The notes under the pieces: model-generated | Told to the model about the DNA's origin: nothing | Databases searched by the model: none | Seen by the model: only the letters and a program-made list of their open reading frames with translations | Assembly (NCBI RefSeq): GCF_045290345.1 | Contig: NZ_CP155447.1 | Span: 10,664,001-10,728,000, forward strand | Reading direction: 5' to 3' | Length of the DNA: 64,000 nucleotides | DNA from: Singulisphaera sp045290345 | GTDB lineage: Bacteria > Planctomycetota > Planctomycetia > Isosphaerales > Isosphaeraceae | Translations under genes and position numbers: made by a program | Part shown: one piece after another, positions 45,692 to 53,873 of the stretch | How the letters are laid out: each line of letters opens with the position of its first letter | How positions within the stretch are numbered: the stretch's first letter is position 1

Positions 45692-47170
45692 ATGTCGGAG
45701 TCCATGAGAGTGATGCGTCCCATTGCGGGCGCGGCCTTGGCGCTGTGGGGGCTTGCGAGCCCAGCCCTGGCCACCTATGGCGGGGGGGCGTGTACAACTT
45801 GTGCGCCGGCTCCGGTCGTTCAGGCTCAGTGCAACGTCGTGAGCCTGGTGCCGCAGTACCAGACGACGATGCAAACCGTCTACGAGACGGTTTATGAGAA
45901 CCAGCCCACCACGATCATGGAGACCCGCTACCGCCAGGGGTATCGGACCGAGAACTACACGGTGATGCGGCCCGTGGCCGAGACCACGCAGGTCGCCCGG
46001 AAGTACACGGTGATGCGGCCGGTCTATCAGACCACCAATACCCAACGCCGGTACACCGTCTGCAAGCCGGTCTACCAGACCACCAACACCCAACGCCGGT
46101 ACACCGTCAGCCGCCCGGTCTATCAGACCCAGCGTCTGGAGCGGAAGTACACGGTGATGCGGCCGGTCTACCAGACGTCGACCGTGCAGCGCCGTTACAC
46201 GGTCTGCAAGCCGGTCTACCAGACCACCAACACCCAACGCCGGTACACCGTCAGCCGCCCGGTCTACCAGACCACCAACACCCAGCGCCGTTACACGGTA
46301 ATGCGGCCGGTCATGCAGACGAGCATGGTTTCGCAAAACTACACGGTCTGCAAGCCCGTCACCACGGTTCGTCAGGTCGTGGAAGAGTGCGGCTACTACG
46401 AGCGGCAGATGGTCGAAGTTCCCGGCCCGGTCGTCGAGCAGCCCGTCTTGGCCCCGGTGGACCCCTGCGCCCCCAAGACCGGCAAGTTGTTCGGCTTCCT
46501 CCATCACAAGAAGCGACGAGCCTACGCCACCGTCGCCACGGTGGCCGTCCAGTGCCCCCCTCGCACCGTCTGCCAGTCGGTCTTCGTCTCCCGCCCGGTG
46601 GTTCGCAACGTCAGCGAGACGAGCTATGTCGCCGAGACGGTGACCCGCCAGGTCCCGGTTCAGACTTGCACGATGGTGGCGGAAGAGCGCGTTGAGAACG
46701 TCCCCGTCACCACCTGCCAGATGGTGTCCGAGGAGAAGGTTGAGAACATCCCCGTCACCACCTGCCAGTTGGTATCCGAGGAGCGGGTCGAGAACGTCCC
46801 CGTCACCACCTGCCAGATGGTCGCCGAAGAACGGGTGCAGCCCTACGAGGTTCGCACCTGCACGATGGTCAACGAGGAGCGAGTCGAGAACATCCCCGTC
46901 ACCACCTGCCAGATGGTGTCCGAGGAGCGGGTCGAGAACATCCCCGTCACCACCTGCCAGATGGTCGCCGAAGAACGCACCGAGATGGTCCCCGTCACCA
47001 CCTGCCGGATGGTTGCCGAGACCGCCGCGCGACAGGTCCCCATCTGCGTTCCCGAGCAGGTCCCCGTCACGGTGAATCGCTGCGTCGCCCGCCAAGTGGC
47101 CCGCCAGATTCCCGTTCAGACTTGCACCTATGTGCCTGTCGCTGTCCCCGCCTGCCTCACCTGCCCCTGA
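45692..47170 (+). CDS. Secreted protein built of two families of 16-residue repeats
   Basis: A 492-residue exported protein; ATG 45692 has GAGGAG 8 bases upstream. Signal peptide about 1-27. Region 1 (about residues 90-235) holds nine copies of a 16-residue unit YTV-x-x-PVYQTTNTQRR, whose variable pair cycles Met-Arg, Cys-Lys, Ser-Arg, a three-unit higher-order pattern. A central part has Cys/Pro motifs and a KLFGFLHHKKRRAY stretch. Region 2 (about 330-460) holds eight copies of a different 16-residue unit, ERVENIPVTTCQMVSE, each with one Cys. Both units would suit extended beta strands or a beta solenoid, with Cys stacked down one face. Function is unknown; surface or envelope structure is likely. 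Confidence 0.88.
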   Translation: MSESMRVMRPIAGAALALWGLASPALATYGGGACTTCAPAPVVQAQCNVVSLVPQYQTTMQTVYETVYENQPTTIMETRYRQGYRTENYTVMRPVAETTQVARKYTVMRPVYQTTNTQRRYTVCKPVYQTTNTQRRYTVSRPVYQTQRLERKYTVMRPVYQTSTVQRRYTVCKPVYQTTNTQRRYTVSRPVYQTTNTQRRYTVMRPVMQTSMVSQNYTVCKPVTTVRQVVEECGYYERQMVEVPGPVVEQPVLAPVDPCAPKTGKLFGFLHHKKRRAYATVATVAVQCPPRTVCQSVFVSRPVVRNVSETSYVAETVTRQVPVQTCTMVAEERVENVPVTTCQMVSEEKVENIPVTTCQLVSEERVENVPVTTCQMVAEERVQPYEVRTCTMVNEERVENIPVTTCQMVSEERVENIPVTTCQMVAEERTEMVPVTTCRMVAETAARQVPICVPEQVPVTVNRCVARQVARQIPVQTCTYVPVAVPACLTCP

Positions 47171-47220
47171 CCTCTGACGCCGTTGAGTTCGGGCTTCCCA
47201 ACCGACTGCATCGACGTAAA

Positions 47221-47263
47221 ACGACGGCGGCCCTCATTGAGGGTCGCCGCCGTTTTCGTTTTA
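47221..47263 (+). terminator. Terminator between convergent genes
   Basis: A long GC hairpin (cgacggcggccctc, loop att, gagggtcgccgccg, with one mismatch and one wobble pair) followed by ttttcgtttt. It ends the repeat-protein gene; the A-rich stretch on the left side of the stem lets it work for the opposing DUF362 gene as well. Confidence 0.8.
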
Positions 47264-47291
47264 GCCCATGCTCACGACCACGATCCTACGA

Positions 47292-48504
47292 TCACCCCAC
47301 GTCGATAATCCGATGGTCGATCGAGCGTCGGCGCCCTTGCGGGGAGTTGAAGTCGAACCGGCCAAGGCCGAGGTTGCCCGCCAACGCGATGTGCTGCGGC
47401 TGACGGATGTCGAAGCCCTCGGTGCCGAGCGGGTCGAGGGCCGCCTTGCCGGTGCCGGCGACGGGAGGAAGCTTCTCCTCTTTCCGACGGGCGTCGATGA
47501 TTCGCCACTCGACGTGATCGAGGGCAACCGGGTCGGTTGCGAGCAAGAGTGCGTTGTACTCCCAGACAAACTGCGGGTCGCGTCCGAACGGCCCCTTCTG
47601 GAAGACCCCCTTGATGCCGTCGAGAATCTGGAGCACGCACTTCTTGCGGAGGATCGGATGGCTGACCACTTGCGGAATGAACTGATTACACGCGTTGGTG
47701 TCGGGCGTACTGTGCGAGCGCGACGTTGTTGACCAGGCCGTGGCTCATGTTTTTGAGGGCGCCGGTCACTCCCGCTGAACCGTGGTCCTTGAGTACAGGG
47801 AGCAGGACGAGCTTGTTGACCCGCTTGGTGACAAGAAGGCCCAGGTGAGACCGCAGCGTGCGATCGTCCTTCGGGTCGCTCCCCCGACTGACCAACTGCA
47901 TCGTCATATATTCATCGGGGTCGTAGCCGGCGACCGGGTCATCACCGGGCCAGCTCAGTTGGAGCTGGCTCGGGTCGTTTTCCGGGGTCAGCCCCCCCCA
48001 GCGGACGCCATCGGGGACATCCTTGTGCATTCCGGCGGCCATGAACTCCTGCCGGTACCGCTCGAACACGAACATGTCCCGGGTCTTGACCCCGGCCGCT
48101 TTCAGGCCTTCGATGACCTCGAGCATCAGCTCACTTGAGGTATTGGCAAGCGGGGTGCCGACCGGATTCATCTTGATGCCAACGACGTCCCCCGGTTCGA
48201 AGAACGAGCGCCAGGCCTCGACGTCGTCATCGGCGCCCGTCAGTTCTTTCATGCCTCGGGCGAGGGTCGTCTTGATTGCATCCCGGTTCTTGACGCCATC
48301 CTTGATCATCGCGGGATTGCGGGCCTCAATGACCCGGCCGGGGTAGGGGCCCGGTAGTCCCAACTTCCCTGGTACCCCATCAGGATCCTGGGCCGCCTTC
48401 GGTTCAGCCGCCGAAACGTTCAGGCCAATCAGGGTGGGCAGTGCCGCGGCACTCGCCAGAAATTGGCGGCGGCCCAGGCCACCGCAAGGATAAGGCTTAC
48501 GCAT
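47292..48504 (-). pseudogene. Tat-exported DUF362 protein, interrupted by a frameshift
   Basis: The N-terminal part from ATG 48504 begins with a twin-arginine signal (GLGRRQFLASAAALPTLIG). It continues through DUF362-type sequence (GDVVGIKMNPVGTPLANTSS; VLKDHGSAGVTGALKNMSHG; LVNNVALAQYAR) to an early stop at 47686. The rest is in another frame: DTNACNQFIPQVVSHPILRK, KCVLQILDGIKGVFQKGPFG and LLLATDPVALDHVEWRIIDA, ending at 47292. Removing one G from the three-G run at 47703-47705 joins them as AQYADTNACNQF. Whole, it would be about 403 residues. The family is linked to Fe-S and cofactor proteins, but its role is unclear. Confidence 0.82.
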
Positions 48505-48677
48505 GAGTCGGATTACTCCTCCCTAATGCAGCCGGTCGATGGAGCTTTGAACCATCCTTAACTGTGAGTGTATCGACCGAAATGACAATGCAAAACGACG
48601 ATCAAGGCCGAAGAATCCGCATTTTCCGCAGAATCCCCGCTCTCCAGACCTTGCCGAACCTCAATGCAGCGTCACAA

Positions 48678-49451
48678 TCAACCGGTTCCGGAACGTCGCT
48701 CTCGCCGACGATCAGGCTGCGGCTTCTCCTTGAGGTTGAGGCGAACGGAGAGCGTTGAGATCGGGCCGAAGTCGAGGAGTTCCCCCCCCGCGCCCGCGAT
48801 ACAGCGAAGGGGTTCGACGGGCCGCGACGATTCAGGGAACCCCGCCACGACGTTCCATCCCGCCGCGTTGGGCGAAAAGGCAGGCAAAATCATGGTTCGC
48901 AGGCCGACGAGAAAGCAGGGGGCCGCCACCCCACCCGCTCGTAGAACGGGGTGGATGTGCCCTGAGATCGAGCGCAGGGCGTCGATCGGGCGGTGACCAT
49001 GGCCGATCGTCCAGCCGGCCACTTCCCGCGTTTGCGGCGTACCGGCGGGCGGACGTGGGTCGTGGTTGCCCGGCACGAGGACCAGGCTCACCGATCTCGC
49101 GTCTAGCCATCGGTTCAGACCGCGGAGATCCTCCATGGTTCGACGACACGGGTGCGGCGATTCGACAAGGTCGCCGGCCACGATGAGCTGGTCGATCGGC
49201 CAACGGTCGAGGAGAGTTGCGAGCTTCGCCAGAGTCTCGGCGAGCGAGTGGGCGGGCAGGCAGTCGCCCCCGGAGGCGCGAGCCCATTCATAACCGAGAT
49301 GGACGTCGGCAATGATCGCGGTTCGCTCTGCGAGGTGAACGGCCGCCCCCTCGGGCGCGAGGATCCAACCGTCCGGTCCGGCGAAGCCAGGCGAGGCAGG
49401 GGTAAGGTCAGACCGGATGACGCCCTCCAATCTCCTCACTGAGCCGGGCAT
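48678..49451 (-). CDS. pdeM: Ligase-associated DNA-repair metallophosphoesterase PdeM
   Basis: A 257-residue calcineurin-type phosphoesterase of the PdeM family. Metal-binding motifs appear in order: ADVHLGYE, VAGDLVESP, VPGNHDP and SGHIHP. In known genomes PdeM is encoded with an Lhr-type helicase, an ATP-dependent ligase and an exonuclease as a DNA damage set. Here its 5' end overlaps the helicase gene by 44 bp, so the two are translated together, but no ligase or exonuclease is in the window. The early start (ATG 49451) is not certain; no other in-frame start lies nearby. Confidence 0.92.
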   Translation of the reverse strand: MPGSVRRLEGVIRSDLTPASPGFAGPDGWILAPEGAAVHLAERTAIIADVHLGYEWARASGGDCLPAHSLAETLAKLATLLDRWPIDQLIVAGDLVESPHPCRRTMEDLRGLNRWLDARSVSLVLVPGNHDPRPPAGTPQTREVAGWTIGHGHRPIDALRSISGHIHPVLRAGGVAAPCFLVGLRTMILPAFSPNAAGWNVVAGFPESSRPVEPLRCIAGAGGELLDFGPISTLSVRLNLKEKPQPDRRRERRSGTG

Positions 49452-51999
49452 GGAGCCGACGAAGCGCCTCGGCGGGCGATTCGAAGTGCAAGGGCTCCGG
49501 CTCGCTCGGATCGACCCAGGCGGCGGCGAACGGGGACAACCCCGCGAGCGATCGGAACCGGACCTCGGGCCGCTCGGCCAGCCAGGCCAGGGCCCGGGGA
49601 ACGTCGAGCAGGTCCTCGAGGATTTCGCGACGCGTCTCGCGGAGCAGGGGATGATCGGGGCAAAGCGCCTTCACCATCGGATAGAGGCGGTTGCTCACCC
49701 AGAGCAGTCCTCCCACGCGGCGGCGGCCCCCTTCGGGATTGCGCAACACCATCAGAGCCGTCGCGGCGACATGCCGGAACCGTCGGGCGGGCAACTCACC
49801 GCGGTCGAGTCCTTCCATCACGTCTTCGGCAAACCCGTCAGACGTCAGGAGCGTCGTGATCTCAGACGCCAGCAACCGCGCTTCGTCCGGCAGTCGGATC
49901 GCCCAGCCCAGGTCGGCGGCAATCAAGGAGACGTCGCGACCGAACCTTCGCCCAAGCCGAGCGGCCGTGGCACGACCGAGCGCTTCACAGGCCGACCGGT
50001 TCAAGGGCGCATGGAAAGTGTAGGTCAGCCCATCGTCGCGGGGCGACTCCTCGACGAGCAACGTGCCGGGGGGCGGAATCTCGCTCAGTTGTTCCTGCGC
50101 CTCGAACAGGGCGACGAGCAGCCCGGCCGCGCGAGGATCGAGCCCGTGGGCCTCGCCAAGCCAACCACGGAGCGCCGAGGGACCGTCGGCAAGCATCGCG
50201 GCGGCCTGCTCACGGAACTCGACCAGGGCGAGTGCCAGCTCGGCCGAAAGCGATTGCCGATCGCTCGACCAGCGGGGCAAGCTCGGTTCCCCTCCCGCCG
50301 CCTTGGCGTGGACGATGAGTCCCTCGAGTCGGCGAAACTCCAGGGAACGGCCGTCGAGGATGAACTTGTCGCCAACTTGGAGTCGCTCGGCATAGGCGCC
50401 TTCCAGGGTGCCGACCTCGACTCCCCCTTCGAGCACACGGACCGACTCTTCCGACGTGATCGTGCCGACGTTACTCCGGAACCAGCGTGCCACTCGACGG
50501 CTCCGCAGGCCGAACAGGCCACGCCTCCTCCAGAGTCGAGGGGCAGTCCAGCGCGGGGAAGGGCCAGTTTCTGACTCCGTCGCTCCCGCGGGCGCGGCGA
50601 GCTCTCCGGCCAGGAAGTCGAGGCAGAGATCGAAGTCGGCCCGTGCGAGTTCGGCCATCGGCCCTGCTTTGCGGATCAGATCGAACGCTACGTCGGTCGC
50701 CCACTCTTCGCCACAAGCCATGCCAATCAACTGCTGACAGACCACATCGAGCGGAGCAGCGATCGAGCGGAGCGGTTCGACTCGCCCCAGGCGCGCCTCC
50801 TCGGCCGTGACCACGCCACCGGCCAGCTCGGCGGGAGTCGCCGCCAGCAAGAGCCCTCGCGAAGCGACCCCCAGCCGGTGCCCCGAGCGGCCGACCCGCT
50901 GAAGGCAGCGGGAGACTCCCCCGGGCAGTCCGACCTGGACGGTCAGGTCGGCCGAGCCAATATCCACGCCCAGCTCAAGGCTCGTGCTCGTCACCACCGC
51001 CCGGAGCTCACCCGCCTTCAACGCCGCTTCGACCTGGCGCCTGCGGTCGGCATCGAGCGCCGAATGATGGGCGGCGACCGCTTCGGTCCCCCCTTGGATC
51101 GTCCGACGCAGGTCATGGGTGATCTTCTCAGTCAGCGCTCGGGTGTTGGCGAAAACGACCGTGGTCCGATTCCCGCCCACGGCCCGTTCAAGCCTGCGGA
51201 GCAGTCGGCGATAGGTCAGCCCGCGATGTGGCGCCTCGTCAGGTTTCAGAAGCGATTCGACCTCCAGGATCATCGGAGGAGCGTCTTCGGGAAGCGGAGC
51301 CTCAATGATCCGGCAAGGCCGCGAGGGACCAACCAGGAAACGCGCCACGGGTTCGGCCGGCCGGCAAGTGGCGGAGAGACCAATCCGGCAAGGATCGGCC
51401 GCCGCCTTGGCCGCGACCCGCTCGAGAGAAACGGCCAGATCAACCCCACGTTTGGTGGGAACCAAGGCATGAACTTCATCCACGATGAGGTGGCGAACCC
51501 CACGCCAATGGTCGTGCCAGGCCTCCTGGCTCAGTAAGAGCGAAAGGCTCTCGGGCGTCGTGATCAACAAGTGGGGTGGTTTGTCACGCAACTTCCGGCG
51601 CTGGTAGGCCGACGTATCCCCCGTCCGAACCCCGATTTCCACCGGGCACTTGGCCAAGCCGAGCGAGCGTTGAATCGCTTGCAGCGGTTCCGCGAGGTTC
51701 CGCTCGATGTCGTATCCGAGACTCCGCAATGGCGAGACATAAACACAGCGCAAACCATCGGAAAGCGTTCCCGAGGCCAGTTCACGGAAGAGTTGGTCGA
51801 CGATCGCCAGGAAGGCGGCCAGCGTCTTCCCGGTTCCCGTGGGAGAAATCAGGAGGAGGTGCTCACCCGCGGCGATCGGCGGCCAGGCCAGAGCCTGCGC
51901 CGGGGTGGGACCACCGGGAAAGGTGTGAGTAAACCAAGCGCGGACCGGCCCTGTCAGCGTGGCATGCCCATCCGAACTGTCCTGATCCTGGGTGTGCAT
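49408..51999 (-). CDS. Ligase-associated DEXH-box helicase (Lhr core family)
   Basis: An 863-residue 3'-5' helicase of the Lhr-core type, the DNA-repair partner of PdeM. Helicase motifs are Q-type PTPAQALAWP, Walker A ISPTGTGKT, DEVH box LIVDEVHALV, motif III LSATC and motif VI QRVGRSGHR. The C-terminal half (about residues 400-860) contains the winged-helix and Lhr-type beta-barrel region (VGDKFILDGRSLEFRRLEGL) that binds and bends DNA. Length fits the short Lhr-core form. Its 3' end overlaps pdeM. Confidence 0.93.
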   Translation of the reverse strand: MHTQDQDSSDGHATLTGPVRAWFTHTFPGGPTPAQALAWPPIAAGEHLLLISPTGTGKTLAAFLAIVDQLFRELASGTLSDGLRCVYVSPLRSLGYDIERNLAEPLQAIQRSLGLAKCPVEIGVRTGDTSAYQRRKLRDKPPHLLITTPESLSLLLSQEAWHDHWRGVRHLIVDEVHALVPTKRGVDLAVSLERVAAKAAADPCRIGLSATCRPAEPVARFLVGPSRPCRIIEAPLPEDAPPMILEVESLLKPDEAPHRGLTYRRLLRRLERAVGGNRTTVVFANTRALTEKITHDLRRTIQGGTEAVAAHHSALDADRRRQVEAALKAGELRAVVTSTSLELGVDIGSADLTVQVGLPGGVSRCLQRVGRSGHRLGVASRGLLLAATPAELAGGVVTAEEARLGRVEPLRSIAAPLDVVCQQLIGMACGEEWATDVAFDLIRKAGPMAELARADFDLCLDFLAGELAAPAGATESETGPSPRWTAPRLWRRRGLFGLRSRRVARWFRSNVGTITSEESVRVLEGGVEVGTLEGAYAERLQVGDKFILDGRSLEFRRLEGLIVHAKAAGGEPSLPRWSSDRQSLSAELALALVEFREQAAAMLADGPSALRGWLGEAHGLDPRAAGLLVALFEAQEQLSEIPPPGTLLVEESPRDDGLTYTFHAPLNRSACEALGRATAARLGRRFGRDVSLIAADLGWAIRLPDEARLLASEITTLLTSDGFAEDVMEGLDRGELPARRFRHVAATALMVLRNPEGGRRRVGGLLWVSNRLYPMVKALCPDHPLLRETRREILEDLLDVPRALAWLAERPEVRFRSLAGLSPFAAAWVDPSEPEPLHFESPAEALRRLHARLSEEIGGRHPV

Positions 52000-52378
52000 C
52001 CAAGCGGAACCGAGGCGATTCCGAAGTGGTCGCCCCGCATTCTCCTCCTAAATTCTGGGGGCCTTTCTCTCCAGGCCGATTGGAACCGGGAACCGAGCGG
52101 ACATCTTACCAGACCCAAGAAAGAAACAACGATCCGCAACAGTGCTAAAGCAGCGATGATTCTTGCGGTTTCCGCCACGGTTTGTTTGCAGTGGCACGGC
52201 CGGCCCGGCCGTAATTCCCTCCGGATCGGCGCGGATCTGAGAAATGGCCCTGAGCCCAGGGGGATACGGCCGGGCCGGCCGTGCTACTGATACAACCGGC
52301 CTGGAAATCCAGCGAGATACGCGCCCAGTCGCGGATCGATGGAAAGCAACAGAGGGAGTTCAACACGCTCCGCTCGCT
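52000..52378. other. Intergenic region holding a large inverted repeat
   Basis: About 380 bp between the helicase and egtB genes, with the inverted repeat at 52194-52284 as its main feature. No gene is supported. Confidence 0.5.
52194..52284. repeat. 20-bp GC-rich inverted repeat
   Basis: gcacggccggcccggccgta (52194-52213) and its exact complement (52265-52284) are separated by 51 bp. Each arm is itself nearly palindromic (ggccggcccggcc). The arms could form one large hairpin or two small ones. Confidence 0.85.
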
Positions 52379-53710
52379 TCAGGAATCATTGGCCAGACGA
52401 ATTCCCGAGAACTGCCAGCGGGCATCGGGGGGGAAGAAGTTGCGGTAGGTGCTCCGGATGTGCGAGCGAGGCGTCGCACAGGAACCGCCGCGCAACACCA
52501 TTTGATTGCACATAAACTTACCATTGTACTCGCCCAGCGCACCGGGGGCAGGGCGATATCCGGGGTAGGGGCTGTACGGGCTCCGCGTCCACTCCCAGAC
52601 ATCCCCGAACAGTTGGTGGAGCCCCGCTTCAGTGCGGTCCCTTGCGAGAGGCTGAGGATGAAAGTGCTCCTCTTCGAGCAAGTTCCCCCGAACCTCGGCC
52701 CCCTCGGCCGCGACTTCCCACTCAGCCTCGCTCGGTAGTCGCGCGACTGCCCAGCGGGCAAAGGCATCAGCCTCGTAGTAGCTTACGTGGCAAACCGGCT
52801 CGTTCGGCTCGAGGTCGCGAAGTCCGGCCAGGGTCATGATCCGCCATTGCTGATCCTCGGCCCGTTCCCAGTAGAGTGGAGCCGTCCAACCGTGGCTCTG
52901 CCGCGCGTTCCATCCGTCGGAGAGCCAGAAGCGGGGTTGATCGTATCCGCCGTCATCGACGAAGACGCGAAACTCCTCGTTCGTGACCAGTCGGTCGGCC
53001 AACTGGAAGGACTGAACGAAGACCGAGTGCCGCGGCATCTCGTTATCAAACGCGAACCCATTGTCTTCGTGGCCAATCTGCCTCAGCCCCTCCTCAAACC
53101 GTTGCCAGCGCAGGGGAGAAGCCTCGGCTCCTCCGACCAACCGAGCCTCACGGTAGACAGGCCGAAGCGGGTTGCGGCTGAACAGGTATTTCAGGTCCGT
53201 CAGGATCAACTCCTGATGTTGCTGCTCGTGGTTCAACCCGAGCACGATCGTCGCCCCGAGACGTCGCAAGAGGGGCTCGTCGGCCCGTTCCAGGAGTGTC
53301 CTCATCCGCTCATCGACGGCCGCGCGATAGCGGTAGACCTCCGCGACCGTCGGCCGGGAAAGCAGACCGCGTTCGGCGCGGGGCGTTCGTTCGCCAATCG
53401 CATTATAATAAGAATTAAATAGATAAGCATATTTTTCCGAAACAACTTCATCGGCGGATGCCGCTTTGAGCACAAACGTCTCGAAAAACCAACTTGTATG
53501 GGCCAGGTGCCATTTCGCCGGGCTGGCGTCTGGCATCGACTGAACCACATAGTCTTCGGTTTCCAGGGGTGCACAGAGGGAAGAGGTACGGCGGCGAACT
53601 TCGTCATACCGCATCGCAAGTCGATTGGCGGTCATGCCGTCCTGATCCGCGTCGAGGAGGGCCGGCTTGGACCCGTTGGGCGTCATCTCGAAGGCCGCCT
53701 TCGTTTCCAT
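52379..53710 (-). CDS. egtB: Ergothioneine biosynthesis sulfoxide synthase EgtB
   Basis: Non-heme iron enzyme that joins a thiol donor to hercynine in ergothioneine synthesis. Residues about 30-165 form a DinB_2 domain with iron ligands in WHLAHTSWFFE and NHEQQHQE (H-x3-H-x-E); residues about 200-440 form an FGE-sulfatase (C-type lectin-like) domain with WEWTRSPYSPYPGYRPAPGA and LRGGSCATPRSHIRSTYRNF. ATG 53710 is chosen as the start (443 residues), but 53686 and the farther 53827 are also in frame and no site has a strong ribosome signal. The methyltransferase EgtD is not in the window; it may be elsewhere. Confidence 0.9.
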   Translation of the reverse strand: METKAAFEMTPNGSKPALLDADQDGMTANRLAMRYDEVRRRTSSLCAPLETEDYVVQSMPDASPAKWHLAHTSWFFETFVLKAASADEVVSEKYAYLFNSYYNAIGERTPRAERGLLSRPTVAEVYRYRAAVDERMRTLLERADEPLLRRLGATIVLGLNHEQQHQELILTDLKYLFSRNPLRPVYREARLVGGAEASPLRWQRFEEGLRQIGHEDNGFAFDNEMPRHSVFVQSFQLADRLVTNEEFRVFVDDGGYDQPRFWLSDGWNARQSHGWTAPLYWERAEDQQWRIMTLAGLRDLEPNEPVCHVSYYEADAFARWAVARLPSEAEWEVAAEGAEVRGNLLEEEHFHPQPLARDRTEAGLHQLFGDVWEWTRSPYSPYPGYRPAPGALGEYNGKFMCNQMVLRGGSCATPRSHIRSTYRNFFPPDARWQFSGIRLANDS

Positions 53711-53873
53711 GGGGTGTAATCCGGGAGTGAGGATCAGTCGGCTCCGGCGGAGTTGCGGAACCGACCGATCGCGACTCAACATGGTAGACGGAGAGGGACG
53801 AGAGGCAAGGATTTTCAAGCCGGCCACCGCGGGTGGCTCGGATCGGTCGGTTCAAAATTGCGAAGCATCAGGG

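Noticed and set aside
45644..47095. 483-codon minus-strand frame with repeats opposite the 16-residue-repeat gene
   Set aside because: Repeats only reflect those of the sense gene; no start context or export signal.
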